64,000 nucleotides of DNA, taken from assembly GCA_030052745.1 (NCBI GenBank), contig JANBVO010000002.1:372001-436000 (forward strand), written 5' to 3'. Position 1 is the first letter of the stretch, and each line of letters begins with the position of its first letter. Source of the DNA: Pleurostoma richardsiae. Its lineage: Eukaryota; Ascomycota; Sordariomycetes; Calosphaeriales; Pleurostomataceae. Below, piece by piece: positions 54,677 to 64,000 of this stretch. Under the pieces are notes generated by a model, which ran no database searches, had not been told where the DNA came from, and saw only the letters and a program-made list of their open reading frames with translations. The position numbers and the translations under genes are program-made.

Positions 54677-55458
54677 CTTGCACGGTATCTAGTCTTTGAC
54701 GCTTAAGGAGGAGAGGAAGAGTCCTTGTGCGTATCTGTGAGTACCGAGCCCGGAACTTGAGAGCTGGGAGGCAGTGAAGGATCGCAACTTTGGCACACAG
54801 GAAATCACGGTCCTCTCGGGTTCGGGAGATGCGGCTGGGACAGAAAGGTGAAGAGCGTCTGTCTTCCTCGGCTATATATACTACCAATACTACCAGTACT
54901 ACCCGCCTAGAGACACAAAAGGGAGCTCAAAGCATCGTGAAGAGCCCACACCCCTTTCGCGCCGCGAGCTCATAGGCTGCTGTCGCATCTTTCGTCCTGC
55001 TCGTGCCCCGCTGCGTGACCCGGTACTGAAGCTATTGCCCCGCGATCTCGCTAACGAGAGCTGCCACCCCACGCCAGTTGCCTCTCAGCATGCGCGCCAG
55101 TCGGGTCAAAGCTGGCCGACATCCGACACTGGCGGTGGGGACCAGAGGCTGACCGTCTGCCAGCTGCCAGCTGCTAGGGCCCCCACACTGCCTGGCAGCT
55201 TACACTAACAGCAACGGAAAACTGCTGCGCATCCATCCACATCACCACCTCTATCGCCGACTCGGAGCGCACACCGAACTAACGGCTTGTACCTCACTTT
55301 ATCTACCTCTGCCGCGACCTGCATTAGCCTCTAATTCCCGGGCACCTCAGAGCAGTCGACCAGGCTCTTAGGACATCTACCGACGCCCGAATCCTCTACA
55401 GGAAACCAGTCCAACCTCCCCCCACCCCGACGGCCATCGGGCTCCCAAGCCAGTCGCA
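54677..55458. promoter_or_regulatory. Divergent intergenic region, SDR / naa10
   Basis: 782 bp with promoters of both genes. TATATATA at 54873-54880 could serve the SDR gene, about 200 bp upstream of its ATG. Repeated CTGCCAG motifs occur near 55157-55200. Confidence 0.5.
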
Positions 55459-56264
55459 ATGGATATCCGCGTGCTGCACCCCTCGGACATCCCGCTGATC
55501 CAGCACGCCAACCTGGAGAACCTGCCGGAGAACTACTTCCTCAAGTACTACCTGTACCACGCGCTGTCGTGGCCGCAGCTCAGCTATGTCGCCGTCGACG
55601 TCTCGCGGCAGCGCAAGACCCCCTACGACTACCCCAAGATCGTCGGCTACGTGCTCGCCAAGATGGAGGAGGAGCCCGCCGACGGCGTGCCCCACGGCCA
55701 CATTACCAGCCTGTCGGTCATGCGCACCCACCGCCGGCTGGGAATCGCCGAGAAGCTGATGAGGCAGAGCCGTATGTCGTCACTCCGTTCCCCCAAACCC
55801 TCCTACCGACTGCTTTCGATCTTGAGTGGTTGGTCTTGCTGACAATCGTGTTTCCACCGTCTACAGAGCTCGCAATGGTCGAGACCTTCGGCGCGCACTA
55901 CGTCTCCCTGCACGTGCGCGTCTCCAACCAGGCCGCCATCCACCTGTACCGCGAGACCCTGGGCTTCGCGACGGAGAAGGTCGAGGCCAAGTACTACGCC
56001 GACGGCGAGGACGCCTACTGCATGAGGCTGGAGCTGGGGTCACTGCGGGTCGCCCTGCAGGAGGACGACGCCGAGAAGAAGGACGGCGACAAGGAGGAGG
56101 AGCCGGCGGACGAGGGCGAGCCGGTCGGCGACGTGGGCAAGGCCGGCGGCCCCGAGGGCAAGAAGGAGAAGAAGGCGGCGGCGGAGACGAAGAGGAAGGT
56201 CAAGGTCGGGAGGGGGCTGGGCGTGGGTGAGCTGGTGGAACGAGACGAGAGCAAGCATACATGA
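55459..56264 (+). CDS. naa10: N-terminal acetyltransferase A catalytic subunit (Ard1/Naa10)
   Basis: The product is 236 aa in two exons (55459-55771, 55867-56264). It is the GNAT subunit of NatA, which binds the ribosome through Naa15 and acetylates nascent N-termini after Met removal. The opening [20 protein letters not shown] and [20 protein letters not shown] are diagnostic for Naa10. The acetyl-CoA loop is RRLGIA (92-97), preceded by [13 protein letters not shown]. The C-terminal half of the fold is in exon 2 ([41 protein letters not shown]). From about residue 165 the tail is Glu/Lys/Gly-rich and ends with a short basic [13 protein letters not shown] segment. The intron lies just after the acetyl-CoA loop. 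Confidence 0.95.
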
Positions 56265-57020
56265 CCTCTTGTGGTCCTCTTCGAATAGGTGGATGCTTGA
56301 AGGCATCACAGACCCTCAGCTATGCCACCGCGCGGCGAAAAGGAGAAAGAAGACTCTAGCTCTGCGGCCGGGAAGCGAGTGTCGTATCGTCAGGTACGGG
56401 CCTGGATGGCCATTGATCTTGAGGATGGCATATGGCGCAGGTGTCCCTGGTTAGAGAAAAGAAAGCAAAAGTACAGCATGATAGACGGGTGGAGCATCAA
56501 AAGCCATTCTTGTCTCATTATGCTATCGCGACTACTAACTTTGCTAGAGGGAGCGAGTGATGATATATCTGTTCCGTCCACCATATATACGCCATAACCG
56601 CTTCCATTTAATCATCCATTCATTCATAACCACATTACCGGAGGAGAGAAGGAAGAAAAAAAGAAAAGGGAAAGAAAATCCTGCTTGCTGCAGGGCGGAA
56701 TCGAACAGAGGGCCAAAAAGAATCATCCCGAAGGTGACCGGAAAAGTCTTAGTTTTTCCTCATGGGGAGCCATTTAATCGACGTGGGCACGCTGAACGTG
56801 GCACACAGACGTCTAATGGCATTGCGTGGTTCTTATGGTCCTGTCCCGTTGAGAATTCTGGTCCCTTTTTGAACTGATACGGGGAGAGCAAGAGAGAGAG
56901 TTGGGACGAAAGGGTGCTGCTCGTTGCCTGCCAGCCACGCCCGCGTCACGCACCCCGTGTTGTCACCCCTTAACTCACCCGCTCAGCTTCGAGGCTCGCG
57001 AGAGGACCCTCCAACTCTTA
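56265..57020. other. Convergent 3' intergenic region
   Basis: 756 bp between naa10 (+) and the 844-aa gene (-). It contains an A/G-rich stretch near 56640-56690. A TTCGATTCC tRNA-like box on the minus strand there does not fold into a T arm. No gene. Confidence 0.5.
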
Positions 57021-59555
57021 TCAAGCCGTCTGCTGGCTGCGCTCCTCCTCTTGCGCGAGCTCCCTCGCGTATTCCTCGTCTGCCTCCAAGTTCAGCTTTT
57101 CCACCGTCTTCTCCAGCGCCTGCAGCTCGAGCTCCAGACCGCGGACTGTTCCCTCCGTCTCGTGGCCGCTGCGATTCGTGTCTTCAACCCCCACGGGCTT
57201 CCCCTCTTCGCCCTTCTGCTGCTGCTGCTGTTGCTGCTCTGCCTGTATTCGCTCCTGCTCCGCCTGCACACGCTGCTGCTCCTTGAGCCTCGCCAGCTCC
57301 GCCTTCTTCTGGTCCAGCTCGCCATGCAAGCTCTGCACCGCCTGATACTTCGCCCGCGACGCCGCGTGATGTGCCGCGTCCCCGCCCGCGTCCTCCGCGT
57401 CTGAGGGCCACGTCCCCGGGAACTTGTCGTCCCCGTGGTGGGGAGGAGGCTGATGCCGCCCGTCTCTCCACCACCGGCCTCCCCCCGGCCCGCCCGTGAA
57501 CGACCGCCCAAAGCCGGTCCCCCACGCACCCATCCGGTCGCCATACTCTGCGCCGGCCTGGCCCACGTCCCTCCCCCACGCGCCCATCCGCTCGCCAAAG
57601 TCCTGCATGTTCTCGGCGAACCCGCGGGGCGGCTGCTGCCCCGGTCCGAAGTGATGCCCGGGCGGTCCATGGCCCGGTCCGAACATCGGGTGCTGCCCGT
57701 GTAGCGGCGACCAAGGCGCCCCCAGTGGCGGCTGCGGCGGCTGGCCTCCCCTCCACCACGGGCCTCTGCCTCCTCGGCCGCACTCACCGCCGCCGCGGCG
57801 CCCCTCGCGCCTCACCTCGCGCTTCGACCGGCGCATCTCCCTGCGGACCTGGCGGCGCTCCCGGTGCTCGGCGCGCCGGTGCGCCTTCTTCTGCCGCTTG
57901 AGCTGCCGGCGGAGCTGGCGCTGCTGCTTCTTCAGGGCCTTCCACTGCCCCATCATGGCCTTGACCTGGCTGCGGAGGGCGGCCCTATCGAGCGGCTCGG
58001 CAATCGCGGGGCTTCCTCTCCCGGGACCTCTCGCGGCGGCCGCGGCGGCGTTGGCCTCTTTCTTGGCGGCCTTGATCTGCTCCCTCGCCTCCCTCACGCT
58101 GTCGCGCGTGATGATCATATCCGGGTGGTCCAGCCACTCCTGCAGCCGCTGCCGCGCGACGGGGAGCTGCTGGTCCCTGAGATCGTCCCAGTCCGGCAGG
58201 GAGCCGACGGAGGAGGCGTCCGAGGATGAGGACGAGGATGACGACGACCCCGAGGAGGATGTCGATGCTGATCGCGCTCGGCGTCCCTCCCCACGGTGTC
58301 CGTGGCGTCCGCGCCCGCCTCCCCAGCGGCCGCCGCCTGAGTCCCGGCGCGTGCCCATGCAGCGGCCATTCTTGTCATGCCTGTGCGGCTCGTCGATGCC
58401 GCACTCCGCCTGTGCCGGCGTGTACCCGTACGGCGCCGGTGGAGCGGGTGGAGCGGGCGGAGCTGACTGGCCTGGAGGAGCTGGAGGTGCAGAAGGCGTC
58501 GAATTCACAGGCCAACCACGGGAGACATGGCCGGTCGGGCCGGCCCCTGGTCCCGGAAAGAGTGTCGAGCCACCGAGGCGCACGCCCTCGTTGTCGGCGA
58601 CGAACCTGCCGATGCGCACGCCGCTCCGGTCAGCGACGACGTTGTCCCCGAAGGCGACCCTGTCGCCGTCGATGGTGATGCCCGCAAAGCGCCACCCGCG
58701 CGAAGCCGCGCCGTTCGGCCCGCCGGCGTTCCCGCCGCCGAAGGGGTTGAACCGCCTGAAACGCGAGCCTCCAGTCGGCTGCTGCTGGCCGGCGGCGTCC
58801 GCGCCGTCGAATGATTGGTCCCAACCGCCAGGCATCGCCGGCTCCCCGCGCGGCGTCTCAGCGCCCGCGTACGGCTGCTGTTGCTGCTCCAGGAGGATGA
58901 CGACGCCGCGCGGGCCGAAAAAGCCATCGTTCCACTCGCGGACGGTGTCCTCGAGGTTCTGGCGGCGCTGGGCCGCCTCGGCCGGCGAGCGGATCTGGTC
59001 CAGCTGCGCCTCGACGGGGCTTCGGGCCTCGCCGCCGTCGGCGGCCTTCGGGGAGCTGTCGATGCCCTCGGCACGCAGCTTACGGTCGACGAGGCTCTCG
59101 TTGCTCTCGGCCGAGTAGTGCGGGATCAGGTAGTTGACGAAGGTCTGCCAATCCTCGACGCGCACGTCGCGGCGGGCCAGCAGATCCCCCGGGTAGGGCA
59201 GGTCGCCGGGCGAGCTGCGGGGCCCGACGCGGATGGAATGGGTCAACTGCTGCTGCCCCTGCTGTGTGCCCGCTGGGGCCGACGCCGCCGGCGACAGCAG
59301 CAGCGCCGGTGCCGGGCGGGACTCGAAGTAGGCCTCGGCGGAGACGGTGGTTAGTCGGTCGGCCTCGCTGGCGAAGTTCTGCTGGGTGTGGGAGCTGTGC
59401 GGTGTCAGCGGCGGGGTGTAGATGACCTCGCCGTTGGAGGTGGCGCTGGAGGCGTCATCCCGGGAGCTGGTGCGGTGGTTGGCCGCCCCCAAGTTGGAGT
59501 AGATGTCGGTCTCCGAGTAGGGCGGAGGGGGCACGTCGTCCAGATGCGACGTCAT
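57021..59555 (-). CDS. Large low-complexity protein with PPxY motif and C-terminal coiled coil
   Basis: Single-exon gene of 844 aa that I do not recognise as a named family. Visible parts: an N-terminal PPxY motif (VPPPPYSETD, about 8-17), which could recruit a WW-domain ubiquitin ligase of the Rsp5 type; a possibly globular piece at about 130-166 (DVRVEDWQTFVNYLIPHY); a segment GWRFAGITIDGDRVAFGDN with a repeated strand-like pattern; a Cys/His cluster CGIDEPHRHDKNGRC; a Ser-rich run; a strongly basic helix-forming stretch (about 540-590); a duplicated RMGAWG motif; and a C-terminal coiled coil with a short poly-Gln tract (about 735-840). It is rich in Gly, Pro, Arg and Gln. The long intact frame with varied composition argues for a real gene. 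Function is unknown. Confidence 0.8.
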   Translation of the reverse strand: MTSHLDDVPPPPYSETDIYSNLGAANHRTSSRDDASSATSNGEVIYTPPLTPHSSHTQQNFASEADRLTTVSAEAYFESRPAPALLLSPAASAPAGTQQGQQQLTHSIRVGPRSSPGDLPYPGDLLARRDVRVEDWQTFVNYLIPHYSAESNESLVDRKLRAEGIDSSPKAADGGEARSPVEAQLDQIRSPAEAAQRRQNLEDTVREWNDGFFGPRGVVILLEQQQQPYAGAETPRGEPAMPGGWDQSFDGADAAGQQQPTGGSRFRRFNPFGGGNAGGPNGAASRGWRFAGITIDGDRVAFGDNVVADRSGVRIGRFVADNEGVRLGGSTLFPGPGAGPTGHVSRGWPVNSTPSAPPAPPGQSAPPAPPAPPAPYGYTPAQAECGIDEPHRHDKNGRCMGTRRDSGGGRWGGGRGRHGHRGEGRRARSASTSSSGSSSSSSSSSDASSVGSLPDWDDLRDQQLPVARQRLQEWLDHPDMIITRDSVREAREQIKAAKKEANAAAAAARGPGRGSPAIAEPLDRAALRSQVKAMMGQWKALKKQQRQLRRQLKRQKKAHRRAEHRERRQVRREMRRSKREVRREGRRGGGECGRGGRGPWWRGGQPPQPPLGAPWSPLHGQHPMFGPGHGPPGHHFGPGQQPPRGFAENMQDFGERMGAWGRDVGQAGAEYGDRMGAWGTGFGRSFTGGPGGGRWWRDGRHQPPPHHGDDKFPGTWPSDAEDAGGDAAHHAASRAKYQAVQSLHGELDQKKAELARLKEQQRVQAEQERIQAEQQQQQQQKGEEGKPVGVEDTNRSGHETEGTVRGLELELQALEKTVEKLNLEADEEYARELAQEEERSQQTA

Positions 59556-60401
59556 CGTAGCGAGACTTCCCCTCTGGTTGTTGTCAATACGAGATGCCTT
59601 ATTTCAGAGCCAAGGAGAATACTAGGTAGGTAGTTGAAGGGGACAGAGGGCTAGATAGAAGAGCTGTAGTAGCAGCTACAGCGGAGCTGAGGGGGTAAGT
59701 AATCCTTCGAGGGGGAACAAAGGTGGCACGGCACGATGATGATGGTGGGGTGACCGGGACATATAAGCGACTCCCAACACATGCAGCAGCAAGTCTCACC
59801 CTACTTACGAGGAGCAATGCGAAGGATTGATTGATTGACCCCGACACTTGGGCAATGGATTGGATTAATGCAGGGTAAGCCTCCTTATCTATCGGAGCGC
59901 TTGAACCCGGTGGCCTCACGGATGACGGCAAGGGAGTCCAGTATGACTCCTGGCTGACAGGTAGCTTGTTCGCTCGTTAGTCCAACGGTTTAGTGTAGAC
60001 ACAAAACCAAACAAGCTTAAAGCCCGACCCTGCACGGAGTAAAATGGTAGTTAGGACTGGCGACCCTCCGAGGCCAGAGCTCCAACTGCCAGCTCTACCC
60101 TGGCTCCGACCGAGGCGCCTTAGCAGGCTGAGCCCCTCCCCTCCACAACGCACCCCTCCCCACAACACCAAGCCATTGCAGCGCTGACGCGGCCCGGCAA
60201 GGCAGCACTGCCTTTTAACGCCCGATCAAGCAACGTGTAATTCCGAGCCTTTCGCAGCGCTGCCATGACCAGCGTGTCCGGCCAATAACGACGGCTAGAC
60301 CGCCTGCAGGACGTCGCGTCCACTGCCCGCAAGGCGTGACCGGGCGCTGCCGCAATCGTCATCGCGACCAGGCTGCTCGCTCGCTTGCTCATCGGCCTAA
60401 C
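59556..60401. promoter_or_regulatory. Intergenic region upstream of the 844-aa gene
   Basis: 846 bp between the 844-aa gene start and the gcd7 stop (both minus strand). A TAGGTAGGTAG block lies at about 59624-59634. No gene is supported. Confidence 0.45.
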
Positions 60402-61845
60402 CTACTCTTGCATGAGGAAGTCGATGTCCTCCTTCTTGTAGTGGTCGTTGATGATCCCCTGCAGATGATCCCGTGAATGCGGGCCCCTGGAGGTTGATTG
60501 TCAGGCTTAGCTGTCCCAGACTGCAGCAATCAAGTTGAACATGCAAGGGGCAACTTACAGATTTGAAATGTAGACGTCCACGAGCTCCGGCTGTATGAAC
60601 TCGGTGATGATGCTCTGGACACCGACCCCGCCCACCATCGGCCCGTTCGCGAAACTGACAAACGCCGACGGGTCGCCGTACTCGACGAGGCCGTCGAGGT
60701 TGAATGCGTCCTCGGGGCAGAGCTTGTACACGCCGCTCAGCACGACGACCGACTTGTGGTACTCGTGAGCGGCCCGCGCGACCAGCCCGGCCCCTCCGTC
60801 GGCAATGACCCCGCCATTGGCGACCACGGCCCTGGCGCCGAGGATGACCTTGTTGACCCGCGGCATGAACGCCATGACGCCGCTGTTCAGCAGGACGATG
60901 GACTTGACACCCGCCGACGCCAGCTTCTTACGGAGCGCGCCGAACGGGGCGTCGTTCGCTCCCGCCGTGGCGCTTGGCGATATGTCCCCTCCGGCTAGCA
61001 GGACTGTAAACTTCCGCTTTGCTGCCGCCCGGATGAGAAACCGCTCGACCGTGGGCGAAGGCTTGTAGACCAGTACGAAATCGTCCGGGTGTATCTGTAT
61101 CTCGGCAAAAGTCGCGATCTGGTCGTCGGCCGAGCTGATCTCGTCCTTGATCTCCTCGATGCCGTCGATCACCTCGGACCGCAGCGCGTGTATGCTTGCA
61201 GGCTGTGCATGACTTACTGGCGTTGACGAACCGGAGTTCCCGAACGGCGACCCCGTGCCGGTCGAGTCGACGAGCGGCGAGGCTGACAGCAGGTTGAACA
61301 TGGATTGCGGGACATTGTATGAGCTCGTGGAAGATAGCGCTGGTGGCCGGAATGAAGATGATCGAGAAACGGTGGACTCGTCGTCTTTGGGGGGCAGCGC
61401 CTGGAGGTCTGGAACAGAGTCGGTGCCGAACTCGCCGTTCCCGTTGCGATCCTCCTCCGCCTCGTCACGTATCAACCGCAGAACCCGCCTGACCACGTTG
61501 GAGAGCACCAGCTCTTGGGGGCGCGCCTCGACGAGCTTGCGGCCCGTCCGCTGGACACGTTCGAGAAGCTGGTCCACATCTGTCCATTTCGCCTTCGCCA
61601 CGACTTGCAGCAGAATGTGGGCGGTCGCAATGGCGCATTGCTCTGAGCCGGCGATCTGCCTTCTCTTTAACAGACTGTTTGCGAGGCCAGGGTCAGCAGA
61701 CTCGCTCGTGCTGAAGCAGGAGAGCAAGGGAAAGAAGCTCCACGCACGATACTAGATTCTCAATTGAAGCCTCTAGCGGCTGGCCCTTGAGCGACTTCAG
61801 GAACTTCTCTAGGTTGGGCGCATAGCCCACTTGAGAAGGTGCCAT
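60402..61845 (-). CDS. gcd7: Translation initiation factor eIF2B subunit beta
   Basis: The product is 432 aa from three exons (61845-61748, 61674-60559, 60486-60402). eIF2B-beta is a regulatory subunit of the decameric exchange factor for eIF2 and helps sense phosphorylated eIF2. The N-terminal helical part reads LEKFLKSLKGQPLEASIENLVS, SEQCAIATAHILLQVVAKAK, GRKLVEARPQELVLSNVVRR. The Rossmann-like C-terminal half has FLIRAAAKRKFTVLL, LRKKLASAGVKSIVLLNSGV, MPRVNKVILGARAVVANGGV, VLSGVYKLCPEDAFN and PELVDVYISNL. A Ser/Pro-rich insert of about 65 residues (from RSSSFRPPALSS) separates the halves. The tail in exon 3 ends IDFLMQE. Beta, not alpha or delta, is indicated by the LCPEDAFN and VDVYISNL sequences. 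Confidence 0.94.
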
Positions 61846-62541
61846 CGCGAGCTGTGAACGATGGAGCTCTGCTGCCGATTGATGCCCTGAAAATGGAGCT
61901 GCGTCTGTTGTCGCGTAGTATGAACACTCCGGCACGGATGCTCTAGCTGCCGAAGACTGCCTCGCACAGTATGAAAGCACGGCTTCCCTGTATCCAGCCG
62001 GTGCTGCGTTCGCGATCTGGCCGGGCTTGTGAGTCAAGTGCTGGGCTGCTTTACTTCTCTGCTCTTGACCGAGACACAAATTTTGGTGGGGTCCTCGGAG
62101 GGACAGCTGCTGAGTCAGCCGGGGAAGGCACTCTATAAGAGAGCAACTCTACGGCAAATCTCGCCTCCATCCTGACTGAGTCCACTCCTGGTAATTCACA
62201 TGTCGTAGCCGTGCCTGCTTGACTCCCCGTCCTTTTGAGGAGCCTTACAAGCTTGTACGGTGCCTGATGGCTAAGAACGTGGCTCCCTGCAGTCTTCTCA
62301 GTCCTCAAGGGGCTACAACAACGAAGGGGTGAGAATAGCCAAAAGAGCCAGAGACATAAGCAGGGAGACTGAGTAGGGAGACCGAGCAGAGAGTATCTCA
62401 ATAATAATCGCCGGTTTGTCTTGTTTACTCCACGGGGAGACCAGCCACAGCCCCTGTGATGCTGCAATATCCCCTCCCCAAGCGCAACGATAGATAAAGA
62501 CAACGCCGACCAGCTTTCTCACCAGGACATTCCCCCATCCT
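61846..62541. promoter_or_regulatory. Intergenic region upstream of gcd7
   Basis: 696 bp between gcd7 and the amine oxidase stop (both minus strand). It should carry the gcd7 promoter and the oxidase 3' UTR. No gene is supported. Confidence 0.45.
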
Positions 62542-64000
62542 TCAAGCCGCGGGACTACTCCAAGCCTTCAGACCTTCCGTCTCCGCCACGCCCTCACCCC
62601 TCCCGTAAACCTCCGCTATCCTCCTCCCGACCGACTCCCCGCTCCAGTACGCCCCCGTCGCCGTCCCCAGGGCCACGAACGGCGCCGTGTGCTCCCCCGC
62701 CAGCCACAGACCCCTCTCCGGCACGCCCTCGCGCATGGCCCTGATGTCCCTATCGCCCTCCCGCAGCCCGACCTGGAAGTTGCTGTAGCTGCCGTTGCCC
62801 GCCAGCTCGTCGTGCAGCCAGTCCGTCGCGAGGCACCCCGCGGGGCGGCAGTCGGGCGACGCCGGGTCGTAGTGCGGCAGCCGCGAGTAGTAGGGCCTGA
62901 AGAAGTCGTAGAAGAAGGCGTCCCTGGCTTCCTTGGTGGTGAGCTTGGCCGCCGCGGAGGTGAGGTGCTGGGACTCCTCGCCGTAGATGTAGAAGAGGAG
63001 GGTCGGGTGCGAGTCCGCTTCCGAGAGGGAAGCCAGCTCGACGACCTCGTGGGTCCACCTCTTCGGGTTCGAGTTGAGGTCGTAGTTGGGGGACAGCCAC
63101 TGGCAGAAACCTTGAACGGTGCGGCCTTCTGCATCGGGGACGAGCCAGAAGGCTTTTGGGAAGCTGATGTAGACCTGCTCAGTATTAGCCTAGCATGGCA
63201 TGAGGTAGAGAGGAAATCTTGCCTTCTCCAGACAGCCATAGCCGATGCTGTCGATAGCTTTAGCGAGTCGACTTGGCAATGGTGGTTCGAATGCGTCTGT
63301 GTTCTTCTTCAGCCATCCCAGAGGCGCCGTGACGACGACCTCGTCGAAATCTAGAACGTCGTCACTGTCCGTCACAATCCTCGAAGGTTCACTCGGAGCG
63401 GCCTTCGTTTGTATCCGAGCAGCTCTTGTGTTGTACTTGATGGTGGCACCTTCAACCACAGGCTTGGCGATCTCACGAAGGATCTTCGCGTATGTGCCAG
63501 CACAGAAGAGATTCTCTGACTCTTGTCAGGGGATCTCCTTTTCACACGCAAGCCCAAAAGCCACCGGTTACTCACCTCCTTCTATGCATTCTTCTAGCCA
63601 GAAGAATTTGAGACTTTGTTTCTCAATAGGACTACCTACAAAGGCTCCCCATAGGTCGGCCATTTGCAGGACAATGTGCCTCTGTCGTTCCCAATCCCGT
63701 TTCGTCTCCGGGATCAACTCAACGATCCTCCGCTGAAAGAAGTCGAGCAAGCTCTCCTGAGGGTCGATGTGACTTGTGTGCTCGTTCGAGCACTTAAAGG
63801 CATCCTGGACAATGTCCCACATGATACTACTGAAGTACTCGCCTTCCTCGAGTTGGAACAGCCTTCCGTCCTCGTTGAAGACGTATGATCGGTTATCCCA
63901 GGAGCCAGTGCTAGTGTTTGTCTTCTTGGCCAGGTCTAAGATTGGATTGTTGTCGGTCCCATGGATCCAGTTTGGACCGACATCGGCAAGGAAGCCGTTG
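62542..64000 (-). CDS. FAD-dependent amine oxidase (partial, 5' end beyond the window)
   Basis: Three exons are visible (64000-63576, 63515-63223, 63174-62542), about 450 residues; the start and FAD-binding GxGxxG region lie outside. It belongs to the flavin monoamine/polyamine oxidase superfamily: ADVGPNWIHGTDNNPILDLA near the left end, EVVVTAPLGWLKK (the conserved TxPLG flavin-site strand), then GFCQWLSPNYDLN and the C-terminal FAD motif LWLAGEHTAPFVALGTATGAYWSGE. Members oxidise polyamines, monoamines or histone methyl-lysine. There is no SWIRM or tower insert in the visible part, so polyamine/monoamine oxidase is more likely. The intron at 63175-63222 is GC-AG (GAGAAG then GCAAGA) and only 48 nt; its removal gives EKVYISFPKAF. 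No peroxisomal signal at the C-terminus (ends SSPAA). Confidence 0.9.
63175..63222 (-). other. GC-AG intron in the amine oxidase gene
   Basis: 48-nt intron with donor AAG/GCAAGA, GCTAAT branch-like site and GAGCAG acceptor. No GT in the neighbourhood gives an in-frame join. Confidence 0.85.

Noticed and set aside
56660-56740. tRNA-like TTCGATTCC box on the minus strand
   Set aside because: The flanking bases do not pair into a T arm and no A box or acceptor stem fits.
1-64000. Biosynthetic gene cluster, CRISPR array or intact transposon
   Set aside because: No polyketide or peptide synthase, no regular spaced repeats, no transposase, reverse transcriptase or terminal inverted repeats were seen.

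Overview
This window is nuclear DNA of a filamentous ascomycete (Pezizomycotina, most likely Sordariomycetes). The signs are short introns (48-155 nt) with GTAAGT/GTGAGT-type donors and CTAAC-like branch points, GC-rich coding sequence, genes on both strands without operons, and a housekeeping set typical of these fungi: a Neurospora-type 21.3 kDa complex I subunit, Ecm33, an ANP1-type mannan polymerase subunit and a CnjB-like zinc-knuckle protein. I resolved about 57 introns by hand; every multi-exon model keeps frame, and the joined proteins match their families across the junctions.

Layout. 0.4-7.1 kb: ER J-protein Scj1 (-) diverges from the DEAH splicing helicase Prp2 (+), then a membrane-anchored methyltransferase (+). 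7.6-15.5 kb: a 13-knuckle CCHC protein (-), a K-channel-beta-type aldo-keto reductase (+) and dihydroceramide delta-4 desaturase (+). 16.2-23.1 kb: VAP/Scs2 (-), a UBA-C2H2-UBX protein (+), ribosomal stalk protein P1 (-), a UPF0662 protein (+). 23.4-30.9 kb: a YCII-domain protein (-), a peroxisomal Pcs60-type acyl/oxalyl-CoA synthetase (-), a decayed protein-kinase gene (-), a possible 61-aa membrane microprotein (+), a mitochondrial NAD+-type carrier (-). 32.2-38.8 kb: Qcr7 (+), Anp1 (-), a 3-methyladenine DNA glycosylase (+). 38.9-44.0 kb is a 5.2 kb gene-poor gap leading to the GPI wall protein Ecm33 (+). 46.3-56.3 kb: an SPF45-like splicing factor (-), nuclear Dot5-type peroxiredoxin (-), complex I 21.3 kDa subunit (+), Lto1 (-), an SDR (-), the NatA catalytic subunit Ard1/Naa10 (+). 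57.0-64.0 kb: an 844-aa low-complexity PPxY protein (-), eIF2B-beta (-) and an FAD amine oxidase cut by the right window edge (-).

The genes do not form a pathway cluster. They fall into scattered themes: mRNA splicing (Prp2, SPF45), translation (P1, eIF2B-beta, Naa10, Lto1 through Rli1 maturation), the secretory pathway and wall (Scj1, Scs2, Anp1, Ecm33, delta-4 desaturase) and mitochondria/peroxisome (Qcr7, 21.3 kDa subunit, NAD+ carrier, Pcs60). I see no biosynthetic cluster, CRISPR array, rRNA, convincing tRNA or intact transposon, and nothing I would call a new multi-gene system. The most interesting points are three GC-AG introns, a kinase pseudogene that lost its catalytic loop, a zinc-knuckle array with introns inside the knuckles, a tiny hidden last exon in the complex I gene, a frame-neutral intron in the SPF45 gene, two candidate starts for the DNA glycosylase, and the 61-aa microprotein candidate.
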